The position numbers and the translations under genes were made by a program. From Struthidea cinerea (Eukaryota; Chordata; Aves; Passeriformes; Corcoracidae): a DNA stretch of 64,000 nt. The number at the start of each line of letters is the position of its first letter. Positions within the stretch are counted from its first letter, which is position 1. The DNA lies in the NCBI GenBank assembly GCA_013397865.1, contig VZTI01003154.1, positions 540,476-604,475 on the forward strand. The letters are read 5' to 3'. This document shows positions 1 through 10,800 of the stretch, one piece after another. The notes beneath the pieces are model-generated. The model saw nothing but the letters and a program-made list of their open reading frames with translations. It had not been told where the DNA came from and made no database searches.

Positions 1-2292
1 GTATGGAAAGGAAAACATTCCCCGGCATCCCTGTGGTAACGGTGCTGAAAGGTGCCAATGCACTCTCATCAAAATTCTTCTATGCATTTCTCAAGTACAA
101 AATTAGCAAAAAAATTTAGTTGTTATGCCCCTTACCTTTAACTGGGTATAGGAGCAACCTATGGATAAAATATGTGTTTGTTGCAAGCCCTTATCACCTT
201 GAAGCAGGATTTTAACTTAAAGATGAAAAATGTGTAACAGTGAATTCAAGAACGGTTGAAAAATCCCACTTTAAGGGGAATAATTTCTTCACTCTACTCC
301 CCAGAAATCTCCTTCTAAAACTCAGATGTGTATATTAACCCAGTTCAGACTTGCTCTTTGGAAGATTTCTTCTACCAAGTTCATTTCAGCAGAACTACTA
401 ATTTAAGGTACCAGGCAGCAAAGCTGCCATTTGTAAGCTCTAAATGAACAGACAGTAAAACTGTTCTTTTAGAGCATTAACAAATAATCAAAACATAGAG
501 TACATGAATTAAGTCCTTCTGATACTGCCAACGTTGGCTTTCCTCTGCAGTTCCAGAAAGCTTCACCTTTCCAAACTACTCAACTCTGGATGCAGGAAAT
601 CTTGAGGAGAAGAGAAGGGTAAGAGGTGGAGAAATATGGGGATCTATATGGCTTATAAAAGTCTACGGAAAGTTAATTAATTAATTAGGCACTTAGGTCC
701 CAAAGGGTTGCTCTGAAGTGACCCAGAGAGATCCCACATACTCGAAAAATCTGGGGGTTTGTACCCACCTGCAATTAGTTATTGTTTGTTACTATTTTCT
801 CCTTCTAACAGCCATAGGCTCTCAGGGCTGTGACTTAAATACGGTTTTCAAAACAGATTCTTTGTAGATTACTATGGAAAATGAGGGGTTCTGTCATCTT
901 CTGGCCAGAGCAGAGAAGCTGGAGTACACTTTTTTGCATTTATGGCCCCGTATTTCAGGGTCTTCAGGGAAATGAGTGAAGCTGCCTGTCTTGTTTGCCC
1001 TTCATAACAGTACCACCTGCCTGTTGCAAGTCCTAACTCACATTTGAAAAGGGTTTGAAGCAGCCAGATGAAGGAAGTACTAGAACTACAAAAATAACTT
1101 AGTCAGTAGGGTATCAAAACAAACACTGAGCACTCTTTGGCATAAAAAGCAGTGATACATTTTCCAGGCAACATGCTAAAGAGCTGAAGCTGAAATCAAG
1201 TCAGGAAAATGGTCTTAAAGTGAGATCTTGGCTATACTCAGCACATGTTTTTACAACTGCATGTATGGAAAAGCTGAGATGTACCCTATCAGTATGGAGA
1301 TTTGTGTTGGCCATTTATAAATATATTCCCTTACTCATGCTACAGTCTCATTCAAATGGAAATTTCCATTGCTTTTATAGTGCTTGAGTCTTATTAATTT
1401 AATTTTAAATTTGGGGGTGTGTGTCTTGTGTGCTGATCTTCAAGAACCAAACACAATTTTTGTGAGGAGAAGGAAAAGAATATATTTCTCTGATAAGTTA
1501 TTACAGAACTGGTCCGGTTAACACCACCTATATGCCAGTTTTGCCCCACTCAAACAGCGTTCGGAGCATTGGAGCAGTATCCAGCAGTCTTGGCATGCTT
1601 AATCCAGCACCACATATCATGTCCTGCGCAAGCAATAGGAGCAGGTGGCACAGAAGCCCACCAGTGGGACACTGGAAGCATAATTTGTTCATGGCTGTTT
1701 CTGGAAGACAACCTGGTAATGTTTTCTCGTGCGACACTGCACTGCCTTAGAAGGCACTACAATGCTGCTGTGCATGTGCACACTGCAGGTGTTTCCACAT
1801 GACAAGTTGTGTTGGATTTGCCCGATGCAATGGCTAGAAGGTCTAAATATTTGCCCAGAGCTTTGTCTCAGTCTTTCCTCTCCTGCCAGACTTGCTATTA
1901 ATGTTTGCTTTATTTTGGAAATGACACAGCGAAAGAAGAGTGCCACTCCATACCTCAGGCCCACTGGTGACTGAAACACTTCTTACATCACTGGCAAAGG
2001 AGCCAGTGCTGTAAGTGCTGTAAGAAAGCATCAGTGCTTTCTTCCTCGACATAAATCTTGCACTGTGCAAGCCTACTGCTCCCCTTCACCCTCTCTTCCT
2101 CAAAGTCCTCTGGCTTTCTGCTGACAAAACCAGTGACATGACAGATCTTAAATAAATCAGCCCCCAGTTGTGTTTTATGATGTCATGGTGAGCACAGGCC
2201 TGACCCTTAGTAATCAGCATCTCGGCACACCGGGAAGCTTCCTGCTCTAACCACTCTAGCAGCCAAGCAAACTTGCCTACAGTGCAGAAATT

Positions 2293-2904
2293 ATGGGAAT
2301 TACCTCACCTCTGTGTATCGTAATAACCCTTACCACACATTATGCCAAATGTTCAGCACTGAGCCGCAAGGAGCCAAAATGGAGACAAACCCCCAGTAAT
2401 ATCCAAAACAGAGTTCGAGTGAAGCTGGGTCCATGCCAGGCTGCGGAGATCATTCTTCATGTCACCCTCAGGTCTGACTCTTGTGCATATGAACCAACGG
2501 AAGGGGCAGGGAATAAAACAGCTTTTGAGTTATTCTCACAGAGCAGGTACTTAATAATATCCACATTTCAAGCATTTGAATGTTATGCTTTTATTAAGCA
2601 AAAAACGACTCCCACCAAATATCCCTCAGTTGCAGTAAAGGCTGTGAGCATGATTTTATTTCAGCCTGTGAACAAAGCCATATGGATTTCATCTGAGGGA
2701 TTTGGGGGTTTTGATTCTTATAAAAGTCATGATGTCAAACGAAACTTCAGATCAGTCCCAAAACATATGCAGTGTGACAGCCGACAGTGGAAACTACACA
2801 ATGCCATTCTTCAGCCCAACAACATCTTCAGGCTCAGCAAGGAATCAAGCACAAATGTGGATGAGCTTCAGCTTTACAAATCCAAACGAAAGTCTGACAC
2901 TTGA
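2293..2904 (+). other. Unassigned 203-codon open frame, probably not a gene
   Basis: This is the longest open frame in the window that is not explained by a simple repeat or a gap. It runs from an ATG at 2293 to a TGA and would encode a Ser/Lys-rich soluble polypeptide. I see no signal peptide, membrane segment, Cys/His cluster or known domain. A long stop-free run in AT-rich DNA is unusual, but over 64 kb and six frames one such run can arise by chance. A possible splice acceptor (ctacagtgcag) sits just before the start, and no matching partner exon was found. The best reading is a chance frame; a lineage-specific small gene or an exon is the alternative. Confidence 0.15.
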
Positions 2905-4127
2905 ATTATGCCATCCCGCAGCTGGGGATGCATTTTGACAGACACGTTTCTCACGGCCACAAGCCATTCTCAAACTTTTTAAATGATCCAGTGTTTTGAA
3001 GAAACTGCAGTCCCATGCCCCTCGCCACGCAGCCTTCCCTACTTTTGAATATACCTCCATTCACCTCCTCAACCTGCAACATGCATTTTATATTGCCCAT
3101 AGTGTTCACATGCTGCACAGCTCTAATGTTAGCTGGGATATTCCTTGGAGGGTTTGGGCTCATACTCAACATCTCTAGCACTTTCCAGTTACCTCCTTGA
3201 TATAATTCCAGGAGAAAAAGAGGCCTATTCCAAAAATACATGTCAGAATCTTCAAAAATCAGGCCTCAAGGAGGCCTCAATTTCTCTTTAGCTGTGGCTA
3301 GAGCCAGTTGGAGGGGAACTGGTAAAGCAAAATACAACATCAAAAGAACTTCTAATCACAGCAAAATAACTACCTATTTTTGCATCTTGAGAGGTTGCTT
3401 AGAAACACAGCAACACATTTAGGGTTATTAAGCATTCAAAACAAAATTCAGGATTTGAAACAAGTTCTAGTTTTATTCGCTATGTGCTCTCCTGTTTAGC
3501 CCAGCCAAAAAGACAAAAAAAAGTCCTATTTACTTTTAGTGCCAAAAAATTACTAAACCATTTATAACAGCTGGTCATACTACTGAACAAACCACTCAAT
3601 TAATCAGCCAACTACCGTATGTTTGAAAGAGACAACGCAAGTTTCCATTCCTAATAAAGTGCAAAATATTGATTAGTTCCAGGACAACACATGAATAAAT
3701 TACTCGTGCTCATAATTAGGCCTTGCAGTTTCCAAAAATTCTGGGTACTTTTCACACATCATTTTTCAGTATTCTGTCTTTCATTTCTCTTTGCTTTTAG
3801 CCCAGGTTTTTTAGAATGATGGCCAAAATAAACAAAATATTTCCTTATAGTTCCCTCTCTCGCTTCCTGCTTATGAAAGAATTTTCACTCATGGCCTCTT
3901 GCACTTCTTGGAATCAAATTTCTTCCAGAAATCTGCAGCTAGAATGCAGTATTTTAATTATGAGTATTATTACAATCTCCCTTTCACTCCCCCATCCCAC
4001 ATTCCTCCTTCTCTGTCTTAATGGCTGGTCCCTCCCAAACCAGCTGTTAGAGGCAAACCTACAAATTTACTGCTTGCTTCCTTACTGTAATGTCCTCTCA
4101 ATGCTACTTTATGAGTGCTGGCCTCTC

Positions 4128-4144
4128 AAAAAAAAAAAAAAAAA
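4128..4144 (+). repeat. Poly(A) run (17 A)
   Basis: Seventeen uninterrupted A residues. A retroposon tail is possible, but the sequence just upstream does not match a family I recognise and no target-site duplication is evident. Confidence 0.95.
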
Positions 4145-6510
4145 TTAAAGCCTCTGAAATTTGTGTCATAGCTCTTCCATGTGGTCTATTTTCAGGTGCA
4201 CTTTATAGGTTGTGAAAGGCTTCATCTATCCCCACATACTGAAGTGCCACAACTTGTGGCAGTGGCTTCCCCCAGCACAACAAACATACGAGGCCTCGGG
4301 ATCTCTGTGCTCACTGTGGGTTTAGCCAGGCTGCACCTTGGGATGCTGCAGCCGCCAGTGAAGGCCAGTGGGTGACAAAATGCACGTGGGTCCTCTAGGC
4401 ATGGATTGTGTCACTAGTGCCGATAGTAAATAGGTAATTTTACAACTGATTTCCAGAACCGCTAATAGTAGTTGAAGGGGATTTCCTGGTCAAATGTGAA
4501 TTTCCCAAAAGATGAAAAAGTTCGAAGGATTGGGGAGGGGAAATTCCTTATGAGGACAACAGAGTGCTGCTTCCAGAGTCATTGCAAACTAAGCTGCTGA
4601 AACCATCTGAGAACTGTCTTCAGATTGAACTTCTTGCCAAGGAAGGACTCAGATAACACCGTCTATATGAGAACACATTCCAGGCAATATCCCATCACAT
4701 TTTAAGTTTAAACCATAGATTTTATTTTTTCATAGTGCTGACAACAGATGTACTTTAGCTAACAGAACCATCCAGGATGGAACCGAAGGAGACCACGGTA
4801 AATGTAAAATAACATTTACTCAAATTTCTAGTAGTTCATAGGAAAAAGTCTGTCTCTTGTGATTAATTAATTGCCTGGGCTTTTTTCCCATAGCATGAGA
4901 GCGCATGTGAGCTGATATGTACATTTACGTACCTGCACACATAACAATAAATATATATTTATAGATATGCCTTTGGAGGAGACCATTCCAAAACAAATCT
5001 GTGGATGACAGTAACACAGTACTCACTTTCAGCTGCAGTCCAGGGAAGACTCATAAGGCTTGAATGCAGACATTTTTTTATCTAGCACTTTGTAAGTAAG
5101 ACACAGGAATGCAGTTCCTTAGGAAGACTTTACAGATCTGGAATGAAAAAGTTGAATACATTCAGTCATGCAAAGGTTTTTCTTAACCTGCCACACCTAT
5201 TTCAGAGTTATTTTCCTATTCATTGTATTTTTAATAAGAATGTCATAAGTCCTCATAACTTAAAAGCTTGAGGTTAGATTGAGGAAGGGTGATAAAAATA
5301 TTGGGCGCCTTGCACAAGAAAGTTACACGAAATCTGCACCAAATACTTAAAAATAAAGTGATTTCTCATAGTGCAGCAATTAATATAAGCTTATGACTCT
5401 CAGAGTAATGTCTTGACCAAACCTCTTCAGTGTCCTTTGCTTCAGCAGTTAGAATGTGCCATTGAACATGCATTTTACAAACTAATAATCCTGGCACCTA
5501 GAATTATTTTAAGAATATTGTAGTACTGCATCAATTTGACAGCCAGAAGAAACAAAAGTACATTTGTATTTAATACTGTTTGAATTCAGGTGCTTGAATT
5601 TTCCTGTGTCTAAATACTGGGGGAGAAGAAAAGGTATTCCGACAGCTTTGGAGGAATTCTAGTGGCATTTCATTTTCTGCATGGTCTCAAAAGAAATTCT
5701 TCTCTGTAAATTTCTGTAGAACATGTATCTTGGGCCAGTAGCAGAAGTTGGCTTAATAAATAAATTGAGTTGAATGCATAGGAAGCAGAGAAGTAGATAC
5801 ACTTTATAAACACATAAATCATCCAGTTAACAAGTAAAATGGAGTTATGATCAATCACAAACATTGGATAAGCAAATTCAGAGTAGCACAACTACAAGCT
5901 TTGTAAGTGCTGTTCCCAGACCAAATATATTTGCAAACTTCACAGACTCAAGAATTATAAATGTCAAAAGCAGGATTATAAAGAAACTGTTTAAGAGCCA
6001 AGGAAAAGGGCTCGTTGAATAAACAGTTTGCAGTGATTATTATGACCACACTTAGACTAAGAGATGCTGTGTGATGGTGATTGTCCTTTCAAGAGTGAGT
6101 AAGGTTTCTAGATCTTGTTAGTTTGCCTGGTATTGAACAAATGGGCACACTTTTGAGGACAAAATCCCTTCTCAGAGTTCAAAAAAAGAAAGAAAAAATT
6201 GTGAAGTTAAATACAGCTTGGGAATAATTGCCCCAAGCTTCACCTACTTACGTTGCTCACTTGAAGAAGGACTGTACACTCAGAAACTTTTCTTTTTCCC
6301 ACCTACACACAGATTATTTTTCCCTACTGAGGCTGACCAGTCCTGTGTGTGTGCTCAGCCCACCACAGAGCTACAACAACAGGCTACTACTGCTTTAAGG
6401 GCAGAGATGGCAAGAGACCAGCTCAGCATTTTAAAAGTCTAGAAAGATTTTCCATGAGCAACTGTCCTTCAAGGTTTCAATTTTGTTTCAATGAGTAATT
6501 TTGTTCCCTA

Positions 6511-6645
6511 GAAGTGTCCAAGGCCAGGTTGAATGGAGCTTTGAGCAGCCTGATCGAGTGGGAGTTGTCCCAGCCCATGGCAGGGAGGCTGGAACTGGAT
6601 GTTCTTTAAAGTCCCTTCCAACCCAAACCATTCTGTGATTCTACA
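6511..6645 (+). mobile_element. CR1 LINE, 5'-truncated 3' end
   Basis: CR1 is the dominant avian non-LTR retrotransposon, and most copies are severely 5'-truncated. This copy holds only the terminal part of the element in sense orientation. It shows the recognisable run 'caaggccaggttgaatgg', the 'tttgagcagcctg' segment, and the terminal 'cccttccaacccaaacc' followed by 'attctgtgattct'. It contains no coding capacity. Its 3' end faces the 3' end of the minus-strand CR1 that starts at 6843, about 200 bp away. Divergence from the consensus I remember is moderate. Confidence 0.93.
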
Positions 6646-6842
6646 ATGAATTGACTTCAGCCCAGAGAGCCAAAGCACTATCCAGCCTGGCCAAGTAAAT
6701 CCATGTCACCTAAGAAAATCTTGAAGCAATCTTGATCAAAGACCATACAATTACCAAGTAAAACTGAAGAACAAATTATGAGATGAGATTAATATCTCTG
6801 TTGGTGTAAAGTAATGGAATTGGCCCTACCTGACTGCTATGT

Positions 6843-7007
6843 GGAATCGCAGAGTCATAGGATATCCTGAGTTGGAAGGGACCCACAAAGATCATCGAGT
6901 CCAATTCCTGGTTCTGCACAGGACAATCCCAAGAACCACAGCATGTGCCAGTGTTGTCCAAACTCTTCTTGAACTCTGTCAGGTTGGTGCTGTGACTTCT
7001 TCCCTGG
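6843..7007 (-). mobile_element. CR1 LINE 3' portion, left part of a split element
   Basis: Antisense CR1: 'gttggaagggaccc', 'gatcatcgagtccaa' and 'ttgtccaaactcttcttgaa' are the reverse complement of the CR1 3' region. The match stops at 'cttccctgg' (7007), where the LTR begins. The same element resumes at 7562. In the CR1 consensus as I remember it, well over 100 bp lies between the two preserved parts, so the LTR insertion is accompanied by a loss of CR1 sequence. Orientation and subfamily agree with one original copy covering both parts. Confidence 0.9.
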
Positions 7008-7560
7008 TGTCTTGGGGTGACTCTATGATGTGTATCCCCTATCGTTGCTCTATGCCCAGAAATTAACTTTGTGCCTTTCTGTGCCTTTAAACTGAGCCTG
7101 AGAGGGGAGAGAGAAAAAAAACTGAGCAAACTTTTCAAAGCACTTGTTCAAGGACACAGACACACTCCTCAGCTTCTGCTGCAGCAGCAGCAAGAGAGGA
7201 GGGACTACCCTTCCTGCTTCTCAGCCAGGTTTTTTCGGCTCCTTTTCTCTGGAGAGAGAGATGGAGAGTTGAACTTTGTTTTCCTGAGACACTGGTTTTT
7301 CCCTTTTTTCTCTTCTGGACTGTTTCAACAACACCAGAACATCTCGGGAGCATTTTTTCCCCGAGGCCCGGAGGTGGGCCCACACTGACCCAGCTCCGAG
7401 GAGGAGGAGAGAGACCACACCTACAGAAGGACTCAGAAATCTTCCCAGGTTTCTCTCCACAGCGAGAGGTTTCATTATTTAGCATTATTATTCCTTTCCT
7501 GTGTGTTTGTGAAATAAATAGTTTTTACATCTTTCACTTTCCTTCGAGGAAAATTTTTCT
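7008..7560 (+). mobile_element. Solo LTR of an endogenous retrovirus, 3' end missing
   Basis: This block starts with TG exactly where the CR1 match breaks, and has the content of a songbird retroviral LTR I recognise: a CAG-rich stretch (about 7175-7195), pyrimidine-rich blocks, a GC-rich segment (about 7340-7420) and a polyadenylation signal near the right end. No internal gag, pol or env sequence lies on either side, so it is a solo LTR left after recombination or an incomplete copy. The right end does not reach a normal terminal CA: it breaks at the single N (7561) and passes straight into CR1. Open frames of up to 116 codons inside it are incidental. Family name not assigned. Confidence 0.82.
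7513..7518 (+). promoter_or_regulatory. LTR polyadenylation signal AATAAA
   Basis: A canonical AATAAA lies about 45 bp before the broken right edge of the LTR, in the place expected for the R region of a plus-oriented LTR. It could end readthrough transcripts on the plus strand. Activity cannot be judged from sequence. Confidence 0.6.
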
Positions 7561-7561
7561 N
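7561..7561. other. Single ambiguous base at the LTR/CR1 junction
   Basis: One isolated N separates the LTR ('aaaatttttct') from CR1 ('tgcccctcttcc'). As I remember the two consensus sequences, both share TGCCCC at this point. The join is therefore either a microhomology-mediated deletion or an assembly join between two repeat copies. Confidence 0.9.
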
Positions 7562-7875
7562 TGCCCCTCTTCCCCTCACAAGGAAGTTGTAACTGCAATG
7601 AGGTCTCCCCTCAGTCTTCTCCAGGCTGGACAGACCAAGTGACCTCAGCCTCTCCTCATATGGCTTCCCCTCAAGGCCCTTCACCATCTTGGTTGCTCTC
7701 CTTTGGACATTCTCCATTTCTTTCTTAAATTGTGGCACCCAAAACTGCTCCCAGCACTCAAGGAGAGGCCACTCCAGCCCAGAGCACAGCAGGACAATCC
7801 CCTCCCTTGCCCGGCTGGCGATGCTGTGCCTGATGGCCCCCCAGACAGGGCTGGCCCTCCTGGCTTCCAGGGCAA
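7562..7875 (-). pseudogene. CR1 LINE ORF2 C-terminal remnant, right part of the split element
   Basis: Reverse complement of the end of the CR1 reverse-transcriptase ORF. Read on the minus strand it gives recognisable CR1 protein, including 'RRATKMVKGLEGKPYEERL' followed by 'RSLGLSSLEK', the usual C-terminal tail of CR1 ORF2, ending near the LTR junction. The catalytic core of the reverse transcriptase and the endonuclease are absent because the copy is 5'-truncated at about 7875. The frame in which this tail is readable also continues into the LTR, which is fortuitous. Dead fragment. Confidence 0.93.
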
Positions 7876-10800
7876 ATGGCAATTTTCATCTGAAACAAAG
7901 TCAGGCCTGGACTGGACATTCCATAGCAGAAGATCACAACACCCCAGCTTGATTAGATTAGAGTTTATTTTCTCCTGGAGTAATTTCTCCAACCCTATTT
8001 TAGCAAGGCTAACAAAATCAATAGCTACTTCTTCACCATATGTAGATACAGTGCTGAATTAAAAGAGGCAATTGTTTTTAAAAGTGCTGACCCTAGATAT
8101 TCTCATTATCTTTCATAATTTTACATGATCATATATTACCATCCCTCATTTTTTAATTTTGGGGTTTTTTTCCCCAGTATTGCTGCTATCTATTGTTCAC
8201 TGCTTTCTCTTCCTAGTGGTTGATCTTGCAAATGCTTTTCAAACAAGGACTTCCTTTGGCTTCAATGGGAGTCTTCTTATAAGTAAGGTTTTTTATTATT
8301 GGGCCCTAAGCTGCACATTTTCTGAAGCAGGAAATCCTCTTTATCTGTTTAGTAAAAGATGATAAATAATAGACTCAAGGGAGACAACGGTCCGAAGAAG
8401 TAGATGGCTTAACAAAACCTGCATCTGGCATACACAGAAAAATGGATTTTTTTAGACTCCGTTATTTTTCCCCAGTTTTTCCAGGGAAGGGAGGAAGAAT
8501 GAAGCTTCAGGGGTGGGAAAGTTATAAATGAAAGATACTTCTTAAAGAAGAATTTTTCCCCTCTAGATTTCTTTCCCTCATCAGTAGGAGGCTGCTTTTA
8601 AGACACATTTCTTTAACAATATGACCCTACTGAACCATTCCCTGTTGGGGTTTTTTACGGTATAACATGAATAGCCTCAATGTAGAGGGCCTGAGGACAG
8701 GCTCTACAAATGATTTTTTGACTCCCTTCAGCAGCCCCAGCTGGCATGAGAGAGGTCTTCTGAGGGTGCCTCCCACACCACCACCGCTTCCAGCCCACGT
8801 GCGCCAAAAGCCTGAGGTCCCCTCACGACCGCCAACACTGAAAATGTACAAACACATGGTTAATGATCTTAGCAGAGACTCCATTCCGGGGCCCTGCGTG
8901 TCAGCTGTTTTCACATTTACCCTCTTCTTTGCAATGACAAGGGTTATAAACTTTGAGGGCGAAGGCTGAAGTTTTGTGTTTGGGTTTTTTGGGTGGGGAG
9001 GGGTTGTTGGTTTTTTTCTTTTCTTTTGAGTTGCCATCTGGGGCTCTTGGGAGAGGCTGTAAGGCTCCAGCAAATTCACATGTCTATAAATTATGCTGCA
9101 GTGGGGTAACACAGTACGTTTGGGGCCCCTTACGCCATTCTACAGTGTTTGACCTTGCTGAGGTACTGTCACCCCAGTACAGCTCTGCCACGAGCCTCAG
9201 AAAAACAGGGGCGGAATGAGAGGCAGCAACACGAGCCCTTTCCCAGTGCTCCTGTGGTGTGTGCAGCATCGCCAAACCAGGAACTGCTCCAATGAAGGGG
9301 TAATTTGTCTTGTTTTATTCAATTAAGCTTATTTGCATATCTGAGGTTAATCTCTTTTCCTGTTATTCTAGCAGCAAATGCGCACCAAGATATACACTGA
9401 TACACTGAGTGGAAAATCACATGTTTTTGTATGCCCGTCACTGAAGTCAATCACAATAAAAGATATGACAAATTATGTGATTCCTTCTCAAAATTGAATC
9501 CTGTGATGTTTATGCAGAGCATAAGGATACTTATGCCTTTAATGCAACAAGCCTGCTTTTTATTTACATAGATGAGTGAAACATTGCCCTGGCATTACAC
9601 AGAGTAAAGTGTGCAAATTCTAAACCGTTCCATAGTCCTTGGATATAAGAGTGCATTCATATGTTTGTGTTTAACATGAACAAATTTATGATCTGATGTG
9701 GATTCCTCTGAGTACAGATGTATTCCAACTATTTGCTGAATCCTAATTTTGAAAGAACAAATGTGAGTGCTTTGGAAGGAAAAAGTTATTTTCTATTTAT
9801 TTTAAGGGGTTTCAATGTAGTGCAGGATCTTTTTTTTTAATAAAAGGTTTTTAATAACCCTTGAGAGTTGTCTGTAACAGTTTAAAGGATACAGGTAGTG
9901 AGAATCACCATATTAGTAGAATGTCAGGACTCAGAAAGTAAATCAAACACCTCCAGATCTATTTGTGAATTTTTGCAACTGCAGATAGTCCGAGTTTTAT
10001 GAACACTGCAAACAGAAACATACACAAATCCTGCTGACACTGCCAAGAGTGGCATAAAGTAATCTGCATAAATCCACAGCACTCCCCTCAAAATCATTTC
10101 AGACAAAAATGGCATGTCTTGTGATTAGGGCTTCTGTTGGAAGGCAGAGGGGGAGAAAGGAAAAGTGAATGCATCCCCTGCATGTAGCCATGCATCTTTC
10201 TGATGGAGTTTCCCTATACATGAAGGAATCCCTCCGGATATTAATTCAGCTCTTGTTCTCCAGTGCACATAGATGCCCACTGCCCCAGGGCTGTGCTCAC
10301 AGCCCCTTTTAGCCAGTTTTCCTTGATGTTACATACAGGGAGACAAAGGGCACTGCTGCTCTCCCAGTGCCTTAAGTCAGCCTCAAAGCGTTTCTGTGCT
10401 GATAGTGTGGCTTAGAGGGCTCACTGCAGATCCCAGAGCACACATTCCAGTGTGCCGGTTGTGGTTCAGGTTAGAGATAACTACATTCGAATAGAAAATA
10501 TTTTAGGCTCAGGATCAAAGTTTACATCTGAGGCCAAATCAAGGGAAAAGTCTGACGTTTCAGTAATCATGAGAAAAGTCTTAATCGTACTGATATGCTC
10601 TCAGCTTCCACGGGGCCAGTAATCTCTCAGATCAATCTGGTTTGCCTGAAACTTTTGCCATCTTGAAAAGTGAGAAATGGAGAAGGGCAGCTATTTGCAT
10701 AGTTTTAAATCTGCTTTGGAACAAGACCTATTGGAGCAGAATTGGAAAAAAAAATTGACTCCAAACATTTCGTTAAATCTAATGGGAGTTGTATTCCTGG

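Larger units (their letters stand above)
1..6510. other. Non-coding unique sequence, no gene recognised
   Basis: No coding exon, RNA gene or transposon is recognisable. Small low-complexity spots are present: a run of TTAA repeats near 672-687, an AT-rich patch near 4943-4965, and the poly(A) listed separately. Open frames are short and overlap on both strands, as expected of non-coding DNA, except the 203-codon frame at 2293-2904. Old, decayed repeats or conserved non-coding elements could lie here unseen without alignment. Confidence 0.7.

Noticed and set aside
7135..7485. 116-codon minus-strand frame and overlapping frames
   Set aside because: Lie inside the LTR; no protein is expected there.
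8627..9112. 161-codon minus-strand frame
   Set aside because: Arises in a GC-richer patch; low-complexity Lys/Pro and Gly stretches, no domain.
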